Below, in pieces: positions 20,144 to 30,249 of a stretch of DNA of 64,000 bases. The stretch comes from Charina bottae (Eukaryota > Chordata > Lepidosauria > Squamata > Charinaidae), in contig JALMGJ010000005.1 in NCBI GenBank assembly GCA_023362775.1, positions 84,516,921 to 84,580,920 of the forward strand, written 5' to 3'. How positions within the stretch are numbered: position 1 is the first letter of the stretch; each line of letters opens with the position of its first letter. The notes under the pieces are model-generated. The model did not search any database. It saw nothing but the letters and a program-made list of their open reading frames with translations, and was not told the origin of the DNA. The translations under genes and the position numbers were made by a program.

Positions 20144-20815
20144 GTTTCTGAACCTTGCTATAAATGAATGAGCCAGTGCAGCTGATAGCCTTCTGGGAAG
20201 GCTGATATTTCATGTATTTTTTCCCAAGGAGGCCGGATCAGCCATTGCATGTTCTGGGAAGCCAAGGGGGTCCAAGTGTCAACAGCACAGGGGACCTTCA
20301 AGGCAGCGGCAGGCATCCTTTTGTGGAGGATGAGCATCTTAGCCGAAGGTAAATGGGGAGGGGGCTTCTACCTTGTCTGGCTCCCCAGGATGCTCTCAGG
20401 TCACCTGGGTTCTTTTTCCAAGCAGGTGAAGATACTCCAAACAAGGCCCACCATTTTTATTCTCCAAGAATAGCTCTGAGGATTTGTTTTTGCAAATAAA
20501 CATGAAGCTGGTGCTCCACTTTGCAGAGTGTCAACTTCCCGGTTACTTGTTTCAATCAAAATACTTAAAAATCAATCAATCAATAAAGGAACTGCAAAGC
20601 TGACTAGATTCATATCAACGATTTCTGTGGAGAATTGGTCTGATTATCTTAAGGGACCTCCTTCATGCAGCAAGCTTAAAAACAATTAACTTTGCTTCAT
20701 TGTGTCTGCCTGCCTGAGGCGGGATTAATAAGAACGCCAGTGGAATATAGTGGCTCATGTTTAGACCTTGTCTAGAAAACCAAGTTCAGAACCCCACTCA
20801 GTTAAGGAAGACTCC
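20144..20815. other. Intergenic, nothing recognised
   Basis: No coding or repeat signature identified. Confidence 0.4.
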
Positions 20816-20820
20816 CATTT

Positions 20821-21233
20821 TGTCAGAACCGGAGTGTCCCAGAGGCATCGGGTCCATCCGCCTGACAGATTTAGTTAGTAGAAAGCATTAGAAAGCATTA
20901 GTTGCATAGCAGTGGGGGAAGAGCTGCATTCCACCAGTTGTTTACAGAGACTTATTCGCAGCCTGGCTGGAAAGATCAAAGCAGAGGTGAGACAGTGAAG
21001 GCCATCTGGCCTGGTAGTCATGACAATGAATGACTGGTAGCCAGGGCAAGGACGAAGGAGGGAGAGAGAAAGTTTCTCCAACTGTTTTTTCCAACTGTTT
21101 GAACGCTAGGCTAGCATTCCTGCCTTTGGCTGGATTTCAGGCCATTTCTCCTTCGTTACAGAATCTACGTATATCCGAATGGCGTGTACTGTGGATTACT
21201 GAGAGCAAGGTTGCAGCAGCTGTGATCCTCACA
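20821..21233 (+). repeat. 5' LTR of the gypsy element
   Basis: 413 bp from TGTCAGAACCGG to GATCCTCACA, matching the 3' LTR at both ends. It includes a 10-bp tandem duplication (AGAAAGCATT twice near 20880) and about 160 bp absent from the 3' LTR. Confidence 0.92.
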
Positions 21234-21474
21234 GAAAGGCAGGAATATCCCTGTACCAGTTGACGACCTACCCGGAAGAGTTTTCCAAACAGGAGGGTTG
21301 CTCCACAGAGGCCTTATCGGAGGCTTGCCCAAGTCTTCAGGAAGGTCTCTTAAACAAAATATTAGAGGCCGAGGCTCACTCGCAGAGAGCGGCAGAGAGT
21401 GAAGGGGAGCAGCTAGGGGCCGTACTGAAGAGGAACCTAGGCACCCTGCCGGGATCACACGGGAGCTCAGAGGC

Positions 21475-22617
21475 GTGAGAGGTTCTAATGACGCTGTGAT
21501 CTATGCTGCAGCAGAGAAGGAACCCCCTCAGGCTACAGGAGTTGGTGAGTTGGACCCCCATATGACCCGCTTTGTAAATGTGCAGGACGGGAAGGGCCGC
21601 CACCGAGATGTAGAGATGGGAACCCGGGTGGAGAAGCTGGAGCACGAGGTGGGCTCCATAGATGCCAGACTGTTCCAGCTGCAAGGAGCGATGGAACGCT
21701 TGCTAGTGAAACTCGAACAGGGCCCGGCAGGCGATGGGAGAGCAAGCGTGCCGGTGGCACCATGGCAGTGGGTGTCCCTAAGGGAAGGGAGAACCAGTGA
21801 GCAAGCAGGACCCAGAAGGTCCATAGGTTGGTCAACCGCTGCACCCACCTCCCAAATGGCCAGCCCGACAAGAATGAGCCTAGGACGGAGAAGGGATGAG
21901 GGGTTTGGAGGCCGAGAGTTGAATGTGAAATTCGATGGCGACCCCAAATGCCTGGCCCACTTTTTGAATCGGGTGAGGGTTTTCTTGAAAGAGTTTGAGG
22001 ACCAGTTCCCCTCAGAGGAGGCCAAAGTAAACTACGTGGCGGAATGCCTTGAAGGCAAGGCCGCAGGGTGGGTGGTGGAGCTGAATGATGCAGAGGCCTC
22101 AGAAATTGAGTGCTTCCAAGAATTCATGTATGCGCTCAGAGAGAGGTTTGAAGACCCGTTACTAAAATTAAAAGCCAAGTCGGGTCTCTACCAGATCAGG
22201 CAAGGGAGCCGGTCGGTGTCAGAGTACTCCCTGGAGTTTAGGAGACTTGCCAATAAACTGGACGACTGGCCAGAGTCGCTGAAGATAGAACACTTTAAAA
22301 CCGGGTTGAGGCCTGAGATCCTAGAATGGTCCCTAGCTCGGGGAAGCCCGCGCACTCTGTGAGAATGGGTCTGTTTGGCCGGGGAGGTGGAGGAGGTATG
22401 CCTTGAGATCAAGTTGCAAACCCGCCTCTATGGGTCCAGAAGGCACTCCAGCCCCACTAGCCCCAAGAGGCAACACCGTGCTTATGGATCCAAAAGGCGT
22501 TCCAGCCCTGCCAGCTCCTCAGCTAGCCGGAGAAGCACTAGCAAATCCTGTGAAGAGGAGAGGAAACATCGAAGGAAGAAAGGCTTGTGCTTCAGATGCG
22601 GCAAGGAGGGCCACTGA
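21475..22617 (+). pseudogene. gypsy gag with zinc knuckle, two nonsense codons
   Basis: One frame runs through a coiled-coil-like region, a Gag capsid region of the retrotransposon-gag type (LNVKFDGDPKCLAHFL, LEGKAAGWVVEL, FRRLANKLDDWP) and a basic Ser/Arg-rich stretch to the CCHC knuckle start CFRCGKEGH. It is broken by TGA at 22360-22362, probably a decayed CGA, and by TGA at 22615-22617 inside the knuckle, probably a decayed TGG. After the second stop the frame continues ATNCP, completing CX2CX4HX4C. The true start codon is uncertain. Confidence 0.85.
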
Positions 22618-22786
22618 GCTACTAACTGCCCCACCTCCTCCCAGGCAGTGGCCCCAGGGAAGCCTAAGCCTGGAGGCGAGAGCGCAAAGATGCCAAGCTG
22701 TAAACCAAAAGGAATGGCAACTACAGCGGTGGAGAAGAAAAGTGGCAGGCCCAACACCGACCCAGAGAGCAGGGGTGGCGGCGACG

Positions 22787-22855
22787 CACCATCAGCACTT
22801 CCGGGTTTTGTCGCGACACACTAATGTGTCATGACACACAGTTTGGAAAGCTATG
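22787..22855. mobile_element. hAT MITE end fragment, CAGAGCTTTCC family, copy C
   Basis: Only the right part remains: ACACACAGTTTGGAAAGCTATG, preceded by CACTTCCGGGTTTTGTCGCG as in copy D. It lies where the gypsy pol region is missing, so insertion and deletion may be connected. Confidence 0.75.
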
Positions 22856-23020
22856 CACTAAGTACTTAAAGTCTACCCAGCCTTCTAAAAAGTTAGGACC
22901 TAAGTACAACTGCAGCTACCAAAGAACCTAAGAAGGGTTCACCCCGTTTTCCATTGCAGCCTTCTAAAACCAGTTCGAGAATCGTCACGCTGGCATCCAG
23001 AACCGCTACCACCTGCGCCT

Positions 23021-23215
23021 ATGATGATCGAGGGGGAGCAGCATTTTGAAGTTCAAGCCATAGTAGATACGCGACAACACCATGGAGCGTTACAGTACCT
23101 GATACAATGGAAGCATTTCCCTCCCCCACACACAGAATGGGTGGACAGCAAAGACGTGCACGCTCCACATCTGGTGAAGCAATTCCACAAGAAGTATCCA
23201 GAGAAGCCCAAATGA
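23021..23215 (+). pseudogene. Integrase C-terminal chromodomain of the gypsy element
   Basis: Encodes a chromodomain-like fold: FEVQAIVDTRQHHGALQYLI, then QWKHFPPPHTEWV and a helix ending before the stop. Integrase chromodomains of this kind mark the chromovirus branch of Ty3/gypsy. The rest of integrase is gone. Confidence 0.85.
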
Positions 23216-23265
23216 ACTGAACCACATTTTCCACTATCATGGTTTAAGGGAGGGGACAATGTCAT

Positions 23266-23276
23266 AAGGGGGGCGG
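23266..23276 (+). other. Polypurine tract of the gypsy element
   Basis: AAGGGGGGCGG directly before the 3' LTR, the expected site of plus-strand priming. Confidence 0.7.
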
Positions 23277-23278
23277 TA

Positions 23279-23526
23279 TGTCAGAACCGGAGGGTCCCAG
23301 AGGCATCTGGTCCATCCGCCTGACAGATTTAGTTAGTAGAAAGCATTAGAAACATAGTTGCATAGCAGTGGTGGAAGAGCTGCATTCCACCAGTTGTTTA
23401 CAGAGACTTAATCGCAGCCTGGCTGGATTGCAGGCCATTTCTCCTTTGTTACAGAATCTACGTATATCCGAATGGCGTGTACTGTGGATTACTGAGAGTA
23501 AGGTTGCAGCAGCTGTGATCCTCACA
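23279..23526 (+). repeat. 3' LTR of the gypsy element, internally deleted
   Basis: 248 bp. It matches the 5' LTR except that about 165 bp between two GGCTGGA motifs are missing, leaving GCCTGGCTGGATTGCAGGCC. Confidence 0.92.
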
Positions 23527-23750
23527 CATTTCAATCTGAGTTCTCAGAGGAAGAGCTAGGATAGGCATGCTGCTGTTAATAATCATAATCATCATTGTGT
23601 TCCCTGCCCTATTATTCAAATGGTGTTCATGACAACAGCTTAGGGTCTGGCTTGTTTTTCTAGGGCACAGCTTCAGAAACAGCAAACCAAGGAAAGGAGA
23701 TCAGAAGCATAAGGAGTTTGCAGTGAGATAGGAAAGAATTCCGTACTAAA

Positions 23751-24082
23751 AAGGTAAAGGTTCCCCCCGCACATTTGTGCAGTCGTGTCCGACTCTAGGG
23801 GCCGGTGCTCATCTCCGTTTCTTAGCCGAAGAGCCAGCATTGTCCAAAGACGCTTCCACGGTCATGTGGCCGCATGACGCGCACGGAACGCTGTTACCTA
23901 CCCACTGAAGTGGTACCTATTAATCTACTTGCATTAGCATGCTTTTGAATTGCTAGGTTGGCAAGAGCTGGGGCGAGTGCGGGAGCTCACTCCGTCATGC
24001 AGGGCTAGGGATTCGAACCTCCGAACTTGCGATCTTCCGATCGACAAGCCTGGCGTCTTACCCGCTGAGCCACCACGCCCGC
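23751..24082 (-). mobile_element. Sauria-type SINE (tRNA head, Bov-B tail), copy S1
   Basis: On the - strand it starts with GGGCGTGGTGGCTCAGCGGG (A box), has GGTTCGAATCC (B box), and ends with AGAGTCGGACACGACTGCAC and ACCTTTACCTTT, the tail shared with Bov-B LINEs. Confidence 0.9.
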
Positions 24083-24461
24083 TACTAATACATGGGATGT
24101 TGTACATTAGTAGCATCCAATCCTGAAAATATAACTCTTTGGGCATGATTTGGTTTATATTATTCATACTAATCACATTTGATGGTCTCACTAGGCCATA
24201 CAACTCTTCAACAGGACTTACAATTTTCATATTTCTTAAACCATTGTTTTATAGCAATATTCCATTTTCTGTAAGAAGCAGCAGTCTGTAGCTTGAATCA
24301 TGTCAACTGGATTTCTATTTTCTTAATGGAAACGTTTCGCTCCTTATCCAAGGGGCTTCTTCAGTCTGAGCAAAGTTGGTAAGGGAATCCTAAATATGTT
24401 CCTAGGTAGCTGTGTGACCTTACACCTGGGGCTAGGTCATGGTTATATTGAGATGTAATTT

Positions 24462-24662
24462 TTAAGTCCTTTTATCATCTAATGGAGGGTCGTTAAAAAC
24501 ACCATGCTGCTGTTGAGCTTCTGAAATGGTCTTAATCTTCCTAGGCACAGAAGACAACACGGGGAGGAAGATGGGGGAGAGTTTGTGCCTGAGGCCCCCA
24601 CCTCTATTCAAGGAAGGATTTTCCAAGTTGGCATAAATGGATTCCTTGACCCCTTTATCCAT
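24462..24662 (-). pseudogene. Penelope-like GIY-YIG endonuclease C-terminus (left arm)
   Basis: Encodes VKESIYANLENPSLNRGGGL followed by a conserved RHKLSP and VLSSVPRK stretch. GVKEAI-x-LE-PSLNRGGGLRH is the C-terminal signature of the GIY-YIG endonuclease of Penelope-like retroelements. The catalytic GIY-YIG core and the reverse transcriptase are absent. Confidence 0.88.
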
Positions 24663-24837
24663 TTATGCCAACTTGGAAAATCCTTCCTTGAATAGAGGTG
24701 GGGGCCTCAGGCACAAACTCTCCCCCATCTTCCTCCCCGTGTTGTCTTCTGTGCCTAGGAAGATTAAGACCATTTCAGAAGCTCAACAGCAGCATGGTGT
24801 TTTTAACGACCCTCCATTAGATGATAAAAGGACTTAA
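24637..24837 (+). pseudogene. Penelope-like GIY-YIG endonuclease C-terminus (right arm)
   Basis: Encodes the same residues as the left arm from SIYANLENPSL to the stop, in opposite orientation. The identity over some 60 codons means the two arms formed recently, or are kept alike by copying between arms. Confidence 0.88.
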
Positions 24838-25493
24838 AAATTACATCTCAATATAACCATGACCTAGCCCCAGGTGTAAGGTCACACAGCTACCTAGGAA
24901 CATATTTAGGATTCCCTTACCAACTTTTCTCAGACTGAAGAAGCCCCTTGGATAAGGAGCGAAACGTTTCCATTAAGAAAATAGAAATCCAGTTGACATG
25001 ATTCAAGCTACAGACAATTCCACCTGGATGACTGAGAACCTTCATAGACGTAAGAAGCAGCAGTTTGGCATATATCCATTTGGGGGAGCTATACTCTAAT
25101 TTGCAGTAACAGCTCCCATTGTCTGTGCAAAATGGAGTTTCCGGGACAGTTTTCAAAAATAATTTTGGTTGGACACGTTCATGCAAAATACTTGCAGGAA
25201 TTTTAAAGACAGCCACTAAGTATTTCAATGGATATTATTTAAATTTCTTGTAGTAATGAAAGAGCAGTACACATGCCTCCTTGACAACTACTACTGAAAA
25301 GACACACAGAGGAGAAGGCTGGGGGAGGGATACATGAGAAGATACAAAACACTGACAGATTTCCTTCACATGTATTTGATTAAATACAGCTTTTGTTGCA
25401 TAAATGAACTGCTGCAAAGCTCCAAGGAATAATTAGCAGGGTAGAGAGAGCCTGAATTCCACACACATCAGGGATATTTTACATACAGTAAGG

Positions 25494-25725
25494 CAGAGCT
25501 TTCCAAACTGTGTGTGGTGACACAAAAGTGTGTCGCCACACAACCCGGAAGCGCTGATCATCATCAGCGCTTCCGGGTTTTCCTGTGGCAACACACCAAC
25601 CACGGCGTGCAAAAACCTGAAAGCGGCAGCAGCGCTTCCGGGTTTTTGCGCACTGCCGCAACGGCAGCACTTCCGGGTTTTCCAGCGGTTGGTGTGTCGC
25701 CGCGGGAAAACTTTGGAAAGCCCTG
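25494..25725. mobile_element. hAT MITE, CAGAGCTTTCC family, copy D
   Basis: Ends CAGAGCTTTCCAAAC and GGAAAGCCCTG; perfect 8-bp duplication CAGTAAGG (25486-25493 and 25726-25733). The interior differs from copies A, B, E and G: it repeats GCGCTTCCGGGTTTT in both directions. It inserted into the left target duplication of the next element. Confidence 0.92.
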
Positions 25726-25734
25726 CAGTAAGGC

Positions 25735-26129
25735 TAGGCTGACCATATTTCCTTGAGACAAAAACGGGACATTGGGATGGCAAAACGGGACGGGGTTTTA
25801 TGTAATATTCCGTATTCATGAAAAAGACAGGGGTCCCCACCCCCTGGTCCGCGCGATTGGCTCCCGTCTGCAAACCCTGCCCCCCGGTCTGCACGATTGG
25901 CTCCCACCTGCAAACCCCACCCTCCTTTGCCGCGCGCTGATAGGCCGGAGGGCTTCCTCTTCCAGGCTGCCTCTAATCGGCAGCTCCGGCTTGGATCTTC
26001 CTTCCGCGCCATTCCCGCCGGGTTTAAAAAATGGGACAAAATTGAGATTTTTATCAAAACAACGGGACGGTTGAAAAATGCTAAAAAAACGGGACTGTCC
26101 CGTTCAAAACGGGATGTATGGTCAGCCTA
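25735..26129. mobile_element. hAT-like MITE, TAGGCTGACCATA family, copy 1
   Basis: Ends TAGGCTGACCATA and TATGGTCAGCCTA. Flanking 8-mers AGTAAGGC (25727-25734) and AGTAAAGC (26130-26137) differ at one base. Subterminal AACGGGAC blocks are present at both ends. Non-coding. Confidence 0.88.
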
Positions 26130-26734
26130 AGTAAAGCTGCAATATGAGACACACAAACACAAATTTATTAGGCAGAGAGAGGAATATGCTGAAAACAGTT
26201 CGATTGCAGGGACATTTTCAGGGGAGGCATCTGTGACAAGGGGCGGGGCTTTGATTGCACACTCATGGCCACCATTTTGAATTGGATGCCCCTCTATTGC
26301 CCCCTCTATTGCCTGTCGACTAATTTAGAAAATACAGGAAGTTTAAGTCATCATATTTAAAAAATAACTTTTATTTTAAAATTAATGCAGATGATTCATG
26401 TCTGTTCTCTTTGCCACTTCCATATTACTACCAGTAACACTGCACGGACAAGCCCATGGAAGTCCCCATGAGTTGAGCAAAAGAAGCCGTGTTGTTTTAG
26501 AGTTAACCGTGGCAAAAATGCTACAAATAAAGTATTTACCATTTGTCAGACCTTATCAGATGCTGCACTAAGAGAAGGAGAGTGAAAAAAGAAGAAATTC
26601 TTAAAGAATTCTGACAACATTTCCTAACACAATCTACAGCAGTGATTTATAAGTGAAAAACAAAGGATGTGTGTGGAAAAAGAAATTTTCCTTCTACAGG
26701 ATATTAAGGGAATTACTAGAATATTTACACTCTT

Positions 26735-29700
26735 TTTTTTATAAATGTTATTAGGATTTTAAAATACATAGTTAAAAGTTAGAAACAGAAAAAGAAATAG
26801 AAATACAAAATAAAGAAAAAGAAAAGAAAAGAAAAAGTGTAGTAAAGTAAGAGAAAGAAAAAGATATGAAAAATAGGTAACTTCCAATCTATCTCTGGTC
26901 ATGTAGATAAAAGAATCTGCCTTAAATGTTGGTTTTTCATACAATAGATAGAAATCATTCTTTGTCTAATATACTCTATTATATTTAATCTAATCTTCAA
27001 AACCCCATGTAAGCTTCGCCCCTCCTGCATTTCGCAAATAGTCCATCAATGGTTTCCACTCTTTGAGATATTGACAACTTGAGTTTTCTTTCAATAAACA
27101 AGTCAATTTATCATTTTCTGCCATGTCCATCAATTTTAACATCCACTCTTGTACTGTTGGTAAAGTCTGAGTTTTCCAAAATTGTGCATAAAGAAGTCTT
27201 GCTGTAATCATATATTGTATAATTCTGACAAAATGTTTTTCTATTTGTAAATCCAAAATTCCCAACAGAAATAATTCTGGTTTAAACGGAATCTGTATTT
27301 GTAGTATACTCTGCATCAACATATGTATTTGGGTCCAAAATTTCTTTGCAATCTTACATGTCCACCACATGTGGTAAAACGATCCCTCTTGTTTATTACA
27401 TTTCCAGCAAATGTTAGAAACAGTCCCATATATTTTAGCAAGTTTTTGGGGGGTCATGTACCATCGATACATCATCTTATAGAAATTTTCTTTCAAATTA
27501 TAACACAGAGTAAACTTCAATCCTTTAGACCACATATTTTCCCATTGCTGCATATGTATGTTATGACCGATATTTTTTGCCCATTTAATCATACAATCTT
27601 TAACTTGTTCTTCCACCATTTCCCCTCTCAACAATAGTTTATACATTTTAGGAATTAAATGTTCGTCTGTTTCACAAAGTTGTATTTCAAATTCCGATTT
27701 ACTCTGTTCAAATCCAAAATCTTTTTTATCTAACTTAAATTTCTCTATAAGCTGCATATACGAAAGCCATTGAAAAGTATATCCTTCTGAGGCAAGTTGT
27801 TCTTTTGATTTAATTTTGTATTCTCCTTGTTCTTTTTCTAACAAGTCCTTATAAGTCAACCATTTGCCTTTATCTCTTGTTTCAGTTCTATAGAATGCTT
27901 CTTGTGTAGAAATCCACAAAGGCATCTTGTAACATAAAATTGACCTATATTTATTCCAAATCCTTAACAAAGATCTTCAAATATAATGATTTTTAAAGTC
28001 CACATTAACTTTAACTTTGTCATACCATAAGTATCCATGCCATCCGAATCTTAGATCGTGACCTTCTAAATTCAATAGTTTTTCATTTTTCAAAACAATC
28101 CATTCTTTAAGCCATACTCAACAACATGCTACATAGTATAACTTCAAATCTGGGAGGCCCAAGCCACCTCTTTCTTTTGAGTCTTGCAAAACTTTATATT
28201 TTGTTCTTGGTTTTTTCCCTTGCCATACAAACTTAGATATATCACGTTGCCATTGTTTAAAAGGCGCTTCTGAAGCCAGTATAGGTACTGTTTGGAAAAG
28301 GTATAAAATTCTTGGCAAAATATTCATTTTAATCACTGATATTCTACCTAATAGTGATAATTGCAATTTCTCCCACCGATCTAAGTCTTTTTTTACATCT
28401 GTCCAAAGTGAAAAATAGTTATTCTGAAACAAGTTGACATTCTTTGATGTTAAATACATTCCCAAATATTTTACTTTTTTCCCCATTATAAATCTAGTTA
28501 ATTCTCTCAAATTCTCTTGTTGGTGGCAATTCATATTCTTGGTTAAAACTTTTGTTTTCTGTAAATTCACTTTGAACCCTGCTAGCGACCCAAAGTCTTT
28601 CAATTTCTGCATTAGTAACTCAATCCCATCCAATGGGTTTTCTAAAGTAATGACTAGGTCGTCAGCAAAGGCTCTTAGCTTAAAAACTTCTTTTTTAACT
28701 CTTATACCAGAAATGCCATCATCTTGTCTAATGTCTCTAAGTAAAACTTCTAAGACCAATATGAACAAAAGTGGAGATAAAGGACATCCTTGTCTTGTAC
28801 CTTTTTGAATTTCACATGGTTTACTGAAATCGCTGTTAACAATTATTTTAGCAGTTTGAGGGGTATATATTGATTTGATCCATTTAATAAAATTTCCCCC
28901 CAAATTCATAGATTCCAATACTTTAAACATAAAAGGCCAGTTTAAATTGTCCAAGGCTTTTTCAGCATCTACAAATATCAAAGCAGCTTGTTTTTCATTA
29001 TGTTGTTCCAAGTACTCCAATATGTCCAAAACATTTCGAACATTATCTCGAATTTGTCTCTTAGACAAAAATCCCGCCTGATCCCAATGGATAAAATTCT
29101 TAAGAATAATTTTCATTCTTTCCGCCAACACTGTTGTAAATAACTTATAGTCATTGTTCAATAAAGATATTGGTCTATAATTCTTCGTTAAGGTCAAATC
29201 TTGTTGATCTTTTGGAATCAATGCAATATGAGCTTCTTTCCATGTTTCTGGCATTACACCTGTTTCTAAAATCGAATTCATAGTCTTTTGTAAAGGAAGA
29301 CAAAGCTCATCCTCAAAGCATTTATAATAAGCCACTGATAAACCATCGGGACGAGGCGCTTTTCCACTATTAATTTTCTTGAAAGCAGTTGACATTTCCC
29401 CTACTGTTATAGGGTTATTAAGCAATAACTTTTGCTGATCAGTGAGAACAGTTAATTTTTGTTTACTCAGATATTTGTCAATGTCGTCTAATGGAACATC
29501 TTGCTTTTTATATAATGATGAATAATAACAGTAAAAGGCTTCTTGGATACCTACGTTGTCCACCAAAGTACTCCCCGCATGTTGTATTTTAGAAATTAAG
29601 TTCTTTTGTCTTTCTTTGCGCAATTTATAAGCTAACCATCTGCCTGGTTTATTTGCAAATTCAAAATGCTTCTGTTTCACAAATTTAATTTGAGTCTCTA

Positions 29701-30054
29701 ATTCCTGTATCAATATCATTGACATTTGTTTTTGTAAAAATTTAATTTGAGTCATCAATGTTTCATCTAATGGATTATCTCTCAAACAAGTCTCTTTATT
29801 TTTAATTAAATCTGGAATCAGTTGGGTTTTCTCTCATTTTCTTCTCCTCATCTGAGCATTATATTGGATAAAGTAGCCCTTCATATAAGCTTTGCTGGCA
29901 TCCCAAACAAACTGAGTATTAGTGCCTTTATCTAAATTCAGTTGAAAGAATTCTCTTAACTTTTTTTTACATGTATCAACTGTTTCATTTTTCCATAAAA
30001 TTGTCTCATTTAATCTCCATCGGAATGTATTTCTTTGCTTTGGTTTCTGTTCCG
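26735..30054 (-). mobile_element. L1 LINE, 5' truncated, with target duplication
   Basis: A 17-bp target duplication AGAATATTTACACTCTT flanks it (26718-26734 and 30055-30071). The 3' end is at the left, where the T run marks the poly(A) tail. It contains most of ORF2 downstream of the endonuclease; ORF1 and the endonuclease are missing. Confidence 0.93.
26990..29836 (-). pseudogene. L1 ORF2 fragment: reverse transcriptase and C-terminal region
   Basis: One reading frame contains the reverse-transcriptase motifs RPISLLNNDYKLFTTVLAER, DQAGFLSKRQIRDN, KGTRQGCPLSPLLF and FADD (codons at 28658-28669), then the C-terminal zinc-knuckle-like region NICWKCNKQEGSFYHMWWTC. The frame is kept over about 2.8 kb and broken only by TGA codons at 29834-29836, 28118-28120 and 27977-27979. 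It is open upstream towards 30050 as far as checked. It is dead, but by substitutions only in this stretch, so it is a moderately young copy. Confidence 0.92.
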
Positions 30055-30249
30055 AGAATATTTACACTCTTGATTCAGTATGTTCCCAGGATTATGAAGT
30101 AAAATGCTGAAATATTAACACTAATATTGTTGATTGCATATGTATATTATATTATATATATTATATCTTAGATGTATTAGATGGTGTACTCTCATGTAAG
30201 TGTGCATAACTGTGCTTGTACAGTTGGCAGTTAAGGAGAAATGAACTGT

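Larger units (their letters stand above)
20821..23526 (+). mobile_element. Ty3/gypsy LTR retrotransposon with chromodomain, internally deleted
   Basis: Begins TGTCAG and ends CTCACA, flanked by a perfect 5-bp duplication CATTT (20816-20820 and 23527-23531). Order: 5' LTR, gag, zinc knuckle, (deletion of protease, reverse transcriptase, RNase H and most of integrase), integrase chromodomain, polypurine tract, 3' LTR. The deletion region now holds the end of a hAT element (22787-22855). It cannot transpose on its own. Confidence 0.93.
24285..25049. mobile_element. Penelope-like element, inverted head-to-head pair, copy P2
   Basis: Two near-identical copies of the 3' part of a Penelope-like element point away from a centre near 24650. 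The two GIY-YIG C-terminal frames are given as separate entries. Each outer end carries the GAAACGTTTC block. Target duplication GTAAGAAGCAGCAG at 24271-24284 and 25050-25063. The left arm lacks the last segment (AATTCCACCTGGATGACTGA) found at the right. Confidence 0.92.
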
